From SHLQ01 sp964517125 (GTDB taxonomy: Bacteria; Actinomycetota; Acidimicrobiia; Acidimicrobiales; SHLQ01), in the NCBI GenBank assembly GCA_964517125.1, contig CAZFBD010000129.1, positions 1-5,901 of the forward strand: a stretch of DNA of 5,901 nucleotides, given 5' to 3'. Below are positions 1-5,417 of this stretch, one piece after another (position 1 is the stretch's first letter; each line of letters begins with the position of its first letter). Both the position numbers and the translations under genes were made by a program. A model generated the notes under the pieces. The model did no database searches. It was not told the DNA's origin and saw only the letters and a program-made list of their open reading frames with translations.

Positions 1-601
1 CGAGCACCGACTGAACGTCGAGGCCGCCGTAGACCGAAAGAAACAGATGAAGTCGGCGTCGCTGTTCGGCGAGCACCGGCGGAGCGTATTGATCCATCGC
101 TCCGGACAGCGGCGCCCAGCGGTACGCCGCGTACCCAACGTCCCAGACCCGGGGGCCCGGATGCGCCGTGTCGAAATCGAACAACGCCATGGTCCCGTCT
201 GGCCTGATGGCACAGTTGTACGGAGCAAAGTCCCCATGACAGATGACCTCCGCGGGCTGCCGCGGTGGCAGAAACCACCGGTCTTCTACCCCCGTGGCGA
301 AGCCACTCGTGGCGTCGTGATAGCGGCGAATCAGCTCAGCGGCCGAGACGAGCGCCTCATCGGTTCGAAACAACGGCGGTAGCGGGTAGTCAGCAGTCTC
401 TCCAGGGAGAAACGAGACCGCCTCGGTCCCGTCGGCGATGTCAAGAGACAACGGCACGGGTGCGTCTCGGAATCCGACGTCCACCAGGTGTCGGAGAAGT
501 CGGTGCACCGACGGCGAATGATCTGCAGCAGGTCGAATCACCGCCGAACCGAACCGCCGGACAGCGTTGACCCCTCCTGCTCGCTGTTCTCCATCTTCCA
601 T
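1..601 (-). CDS. Aminoglycoside phosphotransferase (APH)-family protein, C-terminus cut by window edge
   Basis: This is a phosphotransferase of the APH/choline-kinase fold, which transfers the ATP gamma-phosphate to a hydroxyl on a small molecule in the cytoplasm; the substrate cannot be told. The reading frame is open from ATG at 601 to the left edge, giving 200 residues. The Brenner motif is at residues 122-129 (HGDFAPYN, with catalytic-base Asp124 and Asn129). The metal-binding Asp motif DFD is at 142-144, followed by a family-typical stretch HPGPRVWDVGYAAYRW at 147-162. An N-lobe segment near 27-68 (SPSVHRLLRHL, then SFLPGE) also fits the family. Relatives are about 250-300 aa, so the C-terminal helices are missing only because the window ends. 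ATG at 601 is the first ATG after an in-frame TAG at 647-649; no clear Shine-Dalgarno precedes it. It is divergent from the gene at 859. A resistance role is possible, but many such actinobacterial proteins are not resistance enzymes. Confidence 0.88.
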   Translation of the reverse strand, partial: MEDGEQRAGGVNAVRRFGSAVIRPAADHSPSVHRLLRHLVDVGFRDAPVPLSLDIADGTEAVSFLPGETADYPLPPLFRTDEALVSAAELIRRYHDATSGFATGVEDRWFLPPRQPAEVICHGDFAPYNCAIRPDGTMALFDFDTAHPGPRVWDVGYAAYRWAPLSGAMDQYAPPVLAEQRRRLHLFLSVYGGLDVQSVL

Positions 602-670
602 CCACAACAGTGTGCCCGGTAGGAAGATGGCGTCGTGGGCACATCGCTACCGGCGTTCGGAACTCACCAT
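602..670 (-). promoter_or_regulatory. Candidate attenuator leader of the phosphotransferase gene
   Basis: Read on the minus strand, the leader holds CCGGTAG (653-647), TGTGCCC (643-637) and then CTACCGGGCACA (622-611), ending 9 nt before the ATG at 601. The last 12-mer can pair with either upstream arm (CTACCGG with CCGGTAG, or GGGCACA with TGTGCCC), so the two hairpins exclude each other. A 7-codon ORF (MVSSERR) runs from 670 to 647, and its TAG stop lies inside the first arm. This geometry resembles translational attenuators of antibiotic-resistance genes. The repeats and the ORF are directly visible. Regulation is inference, and the leader ORF has no good ribosome binding site. Confidence 0.35.
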
Positions 671-811
671 GACGACATCGAGCCCCGATCACGCTGAAGG
701 TGACACCTGAGACGCGACCCCGATCATCCAGTTCCAAGCCCTCTTCGACGGGCAAGCGTCATTGGCTGCAGGATCTCTTGTTCCCTCGACAGTCAGGTCG
801 ACATCAGTTTG

Positions 812-823
812 TACCGATCGGTA
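812..823. promoter_or_regulatory. Perfect 12-bp palindrome, candidate operator
   Basis: TACCGATCGGTA is fully self-complementary. It lies 35 bp upstream of the TTG start at 859, in the spacer between two divergent genes, where an operator would be expected. A weak -35-like TCGACA sits at 798-803 just before it, but no convincing -10 is visible. CGATCG cores are common in high-GC actinobacterial DNA, so chance is a real alternative. Confidence 0.3.
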
Positions 824-844
824 GTTGACGGATTCGCACCCACA

Positions 845-850
845 GAGGAG
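845..850 (+). promoter_or_regulatory. Ribosome binding site GAGGAG deciding a TTG start
   Basis: GAGGAG ends 8 nt before TTG at 859. This spacing is ideal and supports the TTG start over the downstream in-frame ATG at 928 (residue 24), which has no comparable signal. Confidence 0.7.
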
Positions 851-858
851 ATCGCACG

Positions 859-1503
859 TTGGCAGCAACCGGGAACATCGTTGAGGACGCGTCAGCAATC
901 AGGGACCTAATTGTTGAGGGCTCGTCGATGGCCTCTCGCGGACTCTGGCCATGGCCGGATAGCGAGTCTCCCCAGGCGTATGAGGTGATGAAGGAAACGT
1001 ATGGCGTGGTTCCACCAACGGTTTTCGACCTGTACTCGGTGACTCGGTCGTTCGCAGCCGGACAAGTGCTGCTCGCACCGCTAGAAGATGCTGTCTCCTG
1101 GAAGGACAAGTTCGACGAGCTCGCCAAAGAATGCGGCCCCGGCTCGGGTTTCTGGCCCTCAGGTGAGATCCTCTGGCTCAATCCTGGACTGGACGAGACA
1201 GTCGCACTTCAAGTCGGCGGCGAGGACGATGGCCGCGTGTTCGAGCTTCGATGGGAGGACGGTTTCGAGTGGCGAACGTTGGCATGGAGTTTGACTGATC
1301 TCGTTGCTTGTCTGCGGGACCTCCATGAGCAGGGCTGGTTCGCGTGGGAGGCGAACCCCATGCTGCGACATGAACATCCGGTGGACCCTGAATCGCTCGT
1401 CGATTCGTTGATGCCGATCGTTGATCGATGGAACTGCAATCCAAGGATCGCCGGTTTCGTCAGTCCGTACGCCCGCGAACCGGAGCGACCAACAGATCGC
1501 TAG
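859..1503 (+). CDS. SMI1/KNR4 (SUKH)-like protein, possible immunity protein
   Basis: This is a 214-aa soluble protein with no signal peptide or membrane segment, starting at TTG 859 behind GAGGAG. Its order of elements resembles the SUKH superfamily: a helix leading to YGVVPPTVFDLYSV (about 48-61), a hydrophobic-plus-proline turn LLAPLEDA (71-78), a strand WPSGEILWLNPG (99-110), a strand TVALQVGGEDDGRVFEL (114-130), then a C-terminal helix LAWSLTDLVACLRDL (141-155) like the usual 'SF-eFL--l' ending. About 55 residues follow this helix (GWFAWEANP onward), longer than a minimal SUKH domain. SUKH proteins commonly neutralise contact-dependent or polymorphic toxins, but no toxin gene is visible next to it, so an orphan immunity gene is one reading. 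The family call rests on pattern resemblance only. That it is a real gene is much more certain than its function. Confidence 0.55.
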   Translation: MAATGNIVEDASAIRDLIVEGSSMASRGLWPWPDSESPQAYEVMKETYGVVPPTVFDLYSVTRSFAAGQVLLAPLEDAVSWKDKFDELAKECGPGSGFWPSGEILWLNPGLDETVALQVGGEDDGRVFELRWEDGFEWRTLAWSLTDLVACLRDLHEQGWFAWEANPMLRHEHPVDPESLVDSLMPIVDRWNCNPRIAGFVSPYAREPERPTDR

Positions 1504-1546
1504 CCATCGACAGATTCAGTAGGTACCGACCGATGGGATAGAGGAG

Positions 1547-1575
1547 GGTTCGCTGAGCGGGGCCCCTCCCGAACC
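1547..1575 (+). terminator. Weak terminator-like inverted repeat after the SUKH-like gene
   Basis: GGTTCG (1547-1552) pairs with CGAACC (1570-1575), and the 17-nt loop contains the self-complementary GGGGCCCC. It lies about 45 bp after the TAG of the plus-strand gene. There is no following T-tract, so intrinsic termination is doubtful. Confidence 0.2.
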
Positions 1576-1614
1576 TGCAACACAACGCCTAGGCGACAGA
1601 AAGGAGAGGACGGC

Positions 1615-1719
1615 GTGGATGTCTCGATCGGCGCCTTCAACCTCAACTGTGAGGCCCGGCAGCTACTGATAAATCAACGTTGTGGTGGTGAGTCGGCCTG
1701 TAGGCGGGAGACATATTGA
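1615..1719 (+). pseudogene. Short ORF with strong RBS, possible truncated winged-helix regulator start
   Basis: A GTG-started frame of 34 codons ends at TGA 1717-1719. AAGGAG at 1601-1606 lies 8 nt upstream of GTG 1615, the best Shine-Dalgarno in the window. The first residues (VDVSIGAFNLNCEARQLLI) resemble the first strands of OmpR/CadC- and SARP-type winged-helix domains, which open with a pattern like 'v-fGdfrLd-~aReLl-dGr' before the recognition helices. Those helices are absent: the frame ends after NQRCGGESACRRETY. The +1 frame from 1679 stays open to a TAG at 1817-1819 but does not read as the missing domain. It may be the 5' remnant of a broken regulator or a real small peptide. The resemblance is short and the call tentative. 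Confidence 0.28.
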
Positions 1720-1914
1720 CGTGATTCGGGGGAGTCCTGCGAACTCAACAAACTTGGCCGTACGTATTGAAGAATCAAGGACTGGGGGAAGGTTCAGACC
1801 TTTGTCTGCCTGCGCCTAGATGAGGCTGTTTCGGGGTGTCGTGTGTCCGATTTGTGTCCTCGTCTTCCGCCCTCGCCTTCGTCCATCGGCAGGGTCGGCA
1901 GTCGATCAAAGCGC

Positions 1915-2895
1915 TTAGTCGGCTGCACAGCACGAGCAGCTCGCGTCGTCCCAGTCCCGGAGATGAGAGCTGATGGTGGAATTCTCGAATGACCATGTGT
2001 AACTGCCAGAGCTCAGCGGCTCGATGCAGGCCAAGAATCCGTCTGCGAACGATTCAAGTGCTTCCACGAGGCGTCGCAGCGCATCGTGCGCGATCTGAGT
2101 TACCTGTTCTTCCAGATGGTCGGCGGCTATGTACTTGCTGGTCCCCATCTTCTTTCGCGTGCCAATGACCTTGCCATCTGTGTTCAGCATGTTTTCAAAG
2201 CCTGAAGACCCCACGTCGACACCGGCAAGCACTGCGGATTCGAGCCGCCCCCGGTGAAAGTCCCGTCCGCGCTGCTCGACGACGGCACGCCATTCGGTGC
2301 TCGCTTCGAGGGACTTCAGAGCACATGCCATCTTCACAGCTGACGGGTGGTCTACGTTGGCGCAGAGCTCCCGAAACCCTTCAGCCTTTCCTTCCGTCAA
2401 AGACGCCCAGTTCTCGGGGCTGGTCGAAAATGGAGCCGCGACGATCGCCAAGTTCTTCGTCGTGGTCTTGTTGCGCCACTCAGCTCGAAGAGCGAATGCT
2501 CGAAACCCAAGGTTGATCGCCCGGTGCCCCAACTCGAAGACGCGCTGAGCTTCGCTCTCCGCAAAGAATCGTTCGCCGACAATCATCTGCTCCGGCGCAC
2601 GCCCGTCATTTCGAGCTTGTCGGTGAATCTCGATCTCGATCTCGCATCCAATAGCCAACGTCAGGGACTCGCCGATGCTCCCGAACAGCTGGGCAACTTC
2701 CCGCCACGGATCGGCACCAAGCGGAGTAGTCGGGTCCGGTGACGTGACCGACCTGTCGAGCTTCGATCGAATATCCGAGTAGCGGCGTGCGACCGCGTCC
2801 GCGCCAGCCAGATCCAGGTCCTTGAATGTCGGGATTCTCTCGGTCGTGTGTGCTGCGAGGCGTGGAGGTTGGAAGTGTTTGGCTTGTGTCGTCAT
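1915..2895 (-). CDS. Unknown 326-aa mostly helical protein with HEPN-like R-x4-H motif
   Basis: I do not recognise this protein. It is 326 aa, soluble and rich in predicted helix, with ATG at 2895 and TAA at 1915-1917. Residues 201-215 (EWRAVVEQRGRDFHR) place R209 and H214 in an R-x4-H arrangement inside a helix-rich context (WxxxxxxRxxxxHR), as at the active site of HEPN ribonucleases and related hydrophobic HEPN proteins. A second helical block (260-290) follows. The C-terminus ends in a compact cysteine cluster, C320-S-C322-C323, three residues before the end, which could bind metal or form a disulfide. Residues 85-90 are an EIEIEI run encoded by a hexanucleotide repeat. It is the last gene of a three-gene minus-strand run, 47 bp after the membrane-protein gene, with only a weak GGAA-type ribosome site. 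A HEPN toxin or effector is a hypothesis only. Confidence 0.75.
   Translation of the reverse strand: MTTQAKHFQPPRLAAHTTERIPTFKDLDLAGADAVARRYSDIRSKLDRSVTSPDPTTPLGADPWREVAQLFGSIGESLTLAIGCEIEIEIHRQARNDGRAPEQMIVGERFFAESEAQRVFELGHRAINLGFRAFALRAEWRNKTTTKNLAIVAAPFSTSPENWASLTEGKAEGFRELCANVDHPSAVKMACALKSLEASTEWRAVVEQRGRDFHRGRLESAVLAGVDVGSSGFENMLNTDGKVIGTRKKMGTSKYIAADHLEEQVTQIAHDALRRLVEALESFADGFLACIEPLSSGSYTWSFENSTISSHLRDWDDASCSCCAAD
2627..2644. repeat. Hexanucleotide tandem repeat (ATCTCG)x3
   Basis: Three perfect ATCTCG units lie inside the minus-strand coding region and encode the alternating Glu-Ile run at residues 85-90. Changes in copy number would stay in frame and add or remove Glu-Ile pairs. 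Confidence 0.8.
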
Positions 2896-2942
2896 CTGTT
2901 CCGAGTTCGGCTGACTTCTATGACCATAGGTGCCGCACGGTG

Positions 2943-3677
2943 TCAGCGCGGGCGCTCCGCATCACAGTCGGTGGAGCGGAATCGAACTGGGTCAGCAAGA
3001 ATCATGATGTCGCCGGAAGTGACATAAACCCGCGGAGCAACTCGCCGGACACACGTCTCAGGGTCTGTATCGGGGTATCCGCGATGTGGGGCCAGTACGA
3101 GCTGCAGCGGCAATGGCAGCCGCGTCGGAGGATCATCCGCTAGCGCCCGGCCGGCTGCAACCGAGCTCACGGCCCCGGTAACCACCAGGAACAACGCGAC
3201 GGCCGAGAGGATGGCTGTCGCTGGCGCAAGTTCAATCGAAGCAAACCTCGTCGTGAAATAGACGGCTGCAACAGCGGCAAGGCCACCAAAGGTGACGATC
3301 AGTAGGGCGACAAGGAAGTTCAACGACGGGAACAAGACCGCCACCGAGACGTAGAACAGCGATAGCGCAACGATGCCGAACACGTGCTGCCCGAAATGCC
3401 CGAAGGACCCCGCCCCGAGCTGGACCGAGCGTGTGATCGAGCGCTGCTGGGCGGACAAGAAGAAATAGCAGAGCGCCGTGAGGGCCGCCCAGAGCACCGC
3501 AATGAAGAGATAGTCCTCGGTGCCCAACTCGAGGTCCGCTGGCTGGATACCAGCTGCCCATGCGAACAGAGCGACGTTCAGACGGGCGTAGCCGTACAGG
3601 AGCGCCGTGGCCACCGTGCCAGTGAGGAAATCATGGTCCTGCAGCACGGTCGAGATCCGAGTGGGCTGCTCAGACAT
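2943..3677 (-). CDS. Unknown integral membrane protein, about five transmembrane helices
   Basis: This is a 244-aa membrane protein of unknown function, counted from ATG at 3677. Hydrophobic segments lie near residues 18-43, 56-75, 100-117, 120-141 and 156-178; the third and fourth form a near-continuous hairpin. A soluble tail of about 65 residues follows, proline-rich at first (DDPPTRLPLPLQLVLAP), then containing two cysteines around CVRRVAPRVYVTSGDIMIL. With five helices and a positively charged stretch between helices 2 and 3 (SAQQRSITRSV), an outside location for the tail is possible. No transporter, kinase or protease motif is visible. A TTG start at 3707 would add 10 residues (MSQSRLRSIS); neither start has a clear Shine-Dalgarno, and ATG was preferred. 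It sits between two other minus-strand genes and is probably co-transcribed with them. An anchor or effector role in a shared system is inference. Confidence 0.75.
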   Translation of the reverse strand: MSEQPTRISTVLQDHDFLTGTVATALLYGYARLNVALFAWAAGIQPADLELGTEDYLFIAVLWAALTALCYFFLSAQQRSITRSVQLGAGSFGHFGQHVFGIVALSLFYVSVAVLFPSLNFLVALLIVTFGGLAAVAAVYFTTRFASIELAPATAILSAVALFLVVTGAVSSVAAGRALADDPPTRLPLPLQLVLAPHRGYPDTDPETCVRRVAPRVYVTSGDIMILADPVRFRSTDCDAERPR

Positions 3678-3737
3678 AGAAATTGACCGCAATCGCGACT
3701 GGCTCAAGGGTTTGGCTCTTCGGTGGCAAAGGGTGTT

Positions 3738-4175
3738 TTAGCTCCTGCTGAGACGCAACCGCAGCTCGGCAACGCCATGCGAAATGGTCTCGGGCTTTAT
3801 CCCAAGCTGCTTACGAGTGCCCCGTTTGCGATCACCGTTCCGGCTCGCCACGAAACTGCCATCGCTCGTCAAATACACCGAAGTTCCCAGGTAGGCGCCG
3901 CTACGAAAATAGCCCTCGGTGCCCACCTCCCACACGACGACGTCGGTCGTCTTAATCCCGCCGAAGAACTTCTGACTTTCTAGCCCTATCAGCCTTCCGT
4001 CTGGCCAACCGTTCTCTTCGAGCAACCGTAGAACAACAGGCAAATCCCGTTCGAGGCTCTCAGACATCGATGCCACTTCGGCAAGCCCCTCCCGCGTGTA
4101 CTTTTCGACGCTCATGCGTTGCTCACTGTCAGCCGCGTTTTGTTTTCTTCGGTAGAGATCTTCAGCTTTTCCCAT
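3738..4175 (-). CDS. Unknown 145-aa soluble protein, first gene of the three-gene run
   Basis: I do not recognise this protein. ATG at 4175 gives 145 aa, ending at TAA 3738-3740. Residues 1-57 are charged and helical (RRKQNAADSEQR, then SLERDLPVVLRLLEENGW). A strand-rich half follows, 76-110 (TTDVVVWEVGTEGYFRSG, SVYLTSDGSFVAS), then a basic loop R112-R121 (RNGDRKRGTR) and a final helix (SHGVAELRLRL). There is no signal peptide or membrane segment. The basic loop could contact nucleic acid or membrane, but there is no diagnostic motif. The same frame stays open to a TTG at 4418, which would give 226 aa; the extra residues between about 42 and 81 look low-complexity and uncoded, so the ATG is preferred. 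No Shine-Dalgarno precedes it; TATTGT ends 8 nt before the ATG, which would suit a leaderless transcript. The membrane-protein gene follows 30-60 bp downstream. Confidence 0.65.
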   Translation of the reverse strand: MGKAEDLYRRKQNAADSEQRMSVEKYTREGLAEVASMSESLERDLPVVLRLLEENGWPDGRLIGLESQKFFGGIKTTDVVVWEVGTEGYFRSGAYLGTSVYLTSDGSFVASRNGDRKRGTRKQLGIKPETISHGVAELRLRLSRS

Positions 4176-4510
4176 AGGACGAGACAATATCGGAGACGGG
4201 GGTGATACCCGGCTGTGAGTTGCACATCGACCAGGTTGGACCAGCCCGGAAATGGAGTTCCCACGGCGTTGTGGCGCTCGGCAGCGTGTCCATCCAAGAA
4301 TTTGGCCGATCTCGCCGCAGCAACGAGCTACGACAAGAGAGTCTGCTTCCCGAGAGAATCGGAGCAGTTGCCGGAAAACCTCATCAGGGACCAGCGAGCG
4401 CGTCGGATCACGTTCCAATCAGCCGGTCCCCGCGAATCAGATGGAGTGAATGACGGACGGGTCGGGCCAAACTGGTGTCTCGACGTGACCCCATGAACCG
4501 GATCACATTG
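4176..4510. other. 335-bp gap between recombinase and the three-gene run
   Basis: This probably holds the promoter of the downstream minus-strand run and the 3' flank of the recombinase gene. No clear intrinsic terminator is visible. One minus-strand frame is open from TTG 4418, directly after an in-frame TGA, into the 145-aa gene. Its first 40 residues (DEVFRQLLRFSREADSLVV and GEIGQIL) read like real helical protein, whereas the next 40 do not. It may carry a decayed gene or an N-terminal extension. Confidence 0.4.
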
Positions 4511-5257
4511 TCAGGCGACCGTGTTTGTGGCCTCAGCGAACACAGCACCGATCTTCTCGACATCGACTGTTTTCGCAGCGGCCCGAACCAGATCGGCCAT
4601 CTCGGCATCGAGCTCGACGGAATTCACCACGTCGGCGACAGTCGAGACCCGCCACTGCCCGCCGTTCACCGTGGGGACATCATCAGTGTTCAAACGGTCG
4701 GCGATGGCACGGTAGGTCGATCCGAGACGACGTTCGGTAGCGATCCGCGTGCGCACCTGATGGGGGAGGGCGACAGGTCGACCGAGACGCCGCCCACCGG
4801 CCTTGAGTGTTTGCAACGCAGCGGACGTGCGCTCGCCGATGACTTTGCGTTCCCACTGCGATACAGCCGTCATCACATTGGCGACGAGCTCACCTGAAGC
4901 GGTTGTGGTGTCGATGCCGAGATCCAGAACGATCAGCGCCCAGCCTTCGCTGTCCGCCGTGGCCATAAGCTCACCGAGGTCGACCACCGACCGTGTCAGA
5001 CGGTCGAGCTTGGCCACAACGAGCGCACCAGCTTCACCAGCAGCCAACATGCGAAGCGCCTCGGCCATTGCCGGGCGATTCAGGTTCTTCGCCGACACCC
5101 CGTCGTCGACGAGCTCGAGCCCGATCCAGCCCTTCACGACAGCCATAGCTCGCAGCTTCTCGGTCTGATCGGCGAGACCGAGACCTGATTCTGCCTGATC
5201 GTCGGTCGAGACTCGGCTGTAGAGAACCGCTGGAAGCTGCTCGCTGTTTATGCCCAT
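4511..5257 (-). CDS. Serine recombinase (resolvase/invertase family)
   Basis: This is a site-specific DNA recombinase that cuts through a covalent 5'-phosphoserine intermediate. ATG at 5257 gives 248 aa, beginning just before the catalytic strand. YSRVSTDDQ at 13-21 carries Arg15 and nucleophile Ser17 (R8 and S10 of gamma-delta resolvase). DDGVSAKNLNRP at 51-62 carries Asp52 and Arg61. AKLDRLTRS at 82-90 supplies the conserved Asp85, Arg86 and Arg89. WERKVIGERT at 135-144 begins the long arm helix. GRPVALP (159-165) introduces a helix-turn-helix-like segment TYRAIADRLNTDDVPT (181-196), then QWRVSTVADVV. It is longer than classic resolvases (about 183 aa) but far shorter than large phage serine integrases and lacks their zinc-ribbon region. 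An upstream in-frame ATG at 5428 would add 57 residues with no family counterpart. All catalytic residues appear intact, so it is probably active. It is divergent from the 93-aa gene across a dyad-rich spacer. Confidence 0.92.
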   Translation of the reverse strand: MGINSEQLPAVLYSRVSTDDQAESGLGLADQTEKLRAMAVVKGWIGLELVDDGVSAKNLNRPAMAEALRMLAAGEAGALVVAKLDRLTRSVVDLGELMATADSEGWALIVLDLGIDTTTASGELVANVMTAVSQWERKVIGERTSAALQTLKAGGRRLGRPVALPHQVRTRIATERRLGSTYRAIADRLNTDDVPTVNGGQWRVSTVADVVNSVELDAEMADLVRAAAKTVDVEKIGAVFAEATNTVA

Positions 5258-5279
5258 GCGGTCAATTGTTACGAATCTG

Positions 5280-5396
5280 GTGTGACAGCGAATCCGGCAA
5301 ACGAACCATTCCCGGAAGAACCTGATCGATTTGTGGGTCTCGAGACCTAGATCCTCCGGGCGGGGTAGGTCTGCTGGCCCATCGCGGCTGTCACAC
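5280..5396. repeat. 10-bp inverted repeat flanking a central palindrome, candidate recombinase site or operator
   Basis: GTGTGACAGC (5280-5289) and GCTGTCACAC (5387-5396) are perfect inverted copies 97 bp apart; their midpoint is 5338. The central palindrome at 5336-5347 is centred at 5341.5, almost the same point. The right copy belongs to a tighter dyad, GGCTGT-CAC-ACAGCC (5386-5400). The set fills the spacer between the serine recombinase and the divergent 93-aa gene, where resolvases usually have their res site and autoregulate. The pattern is visible; its use is inferred. Confidence 0.45.
5336..5347. repeat. Perfect 12-bp palindrome GGTCTCGAGACC
   Basis: The site is fully self-complementary, with a CG central dinucleotide, and lies 79 bp upstream of the recombinase ATG and 70 bp upstream of the divergent ATG at 5418. 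It could be a crossover core or an operator. Serine recombinases exchange strands across a central 2-bp overlap, which would be CG here, although TA, AT or GA-type overlaps are more familiar. Confidence 0.45.
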
Positions 5397-5400
5397 AGCC
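5386..5400. promoter_or_regulatory. Dyad GGCTGT-N3-ACAGCC upstream of the 93-aa gene
   Basis: A perfect 6-bp dyad with a 3-bp centre ends 17 bp before ATG 5418. A protein bound here would overlap the expected promoter or start region of that gene. Half of it recurs inverted at 5280-5289 near the recombinase start, suggesting one regulator could act on both divergent genes. Confidence 0.4.
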
Positions 5401-5417
5401 GTGCCACTCTCGGAAGC

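Larger units (their letters stand above)
1504..1914. other. 411-bp gap between convergent genes
   Basis: Genes enter this stretch from both sides (plus gene ending at 1503, minus gene ending at 1915). It holds a weak inverted repeat, GGTTCG at 1547-1552 with CGAACC at 1570-1575, around a GGGGCCCC core, but no T-run to make a convincing terminator. The short ORF at 1615-1719 is treated separately. I see no tRNA, CRISPR or transposase signal. Confidence 0.5.

Noticed and set aside
441..755. 104-aa minus-strand open frame overlapping the phosphotransferase start
   Set aside because: The phosphotransferase frame carries clear family motifs over the same bases; this frame is arginine/proline-rich and has no recognisable content.
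804..1181. 125-aa minus-strand open frame opposite the SUKH-like gene
   Set aside because: It is antisense to a gene with a strong ribosome site and coherent protein, and its translation is serine/proline-rich.
1720..1914. Possible tRNA or attachment site near GGTTCAGACC
   Set aside because: No cloverleaf arms could be matched around the T-arm-like string.
1775..1996. 73-aa minus-strand open frame across the end of the 326-aa gene
   Set aside because: It overlaps the better supported gene in another frame, has no ribosome site and ends in low-complexity residues.
2347..2742. 131-aa plus-strand open frame inside the 326-aa gene
   Set aside because: It is antisense to a longer coherent gene, and its composition is typical of a shadow frame.
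4475..4897. 140-aa plus-strand open frame opposite the recombinase
   Set aside because: The recombinase motifs are unambiguous on the minus strand; this frame matches nothing.
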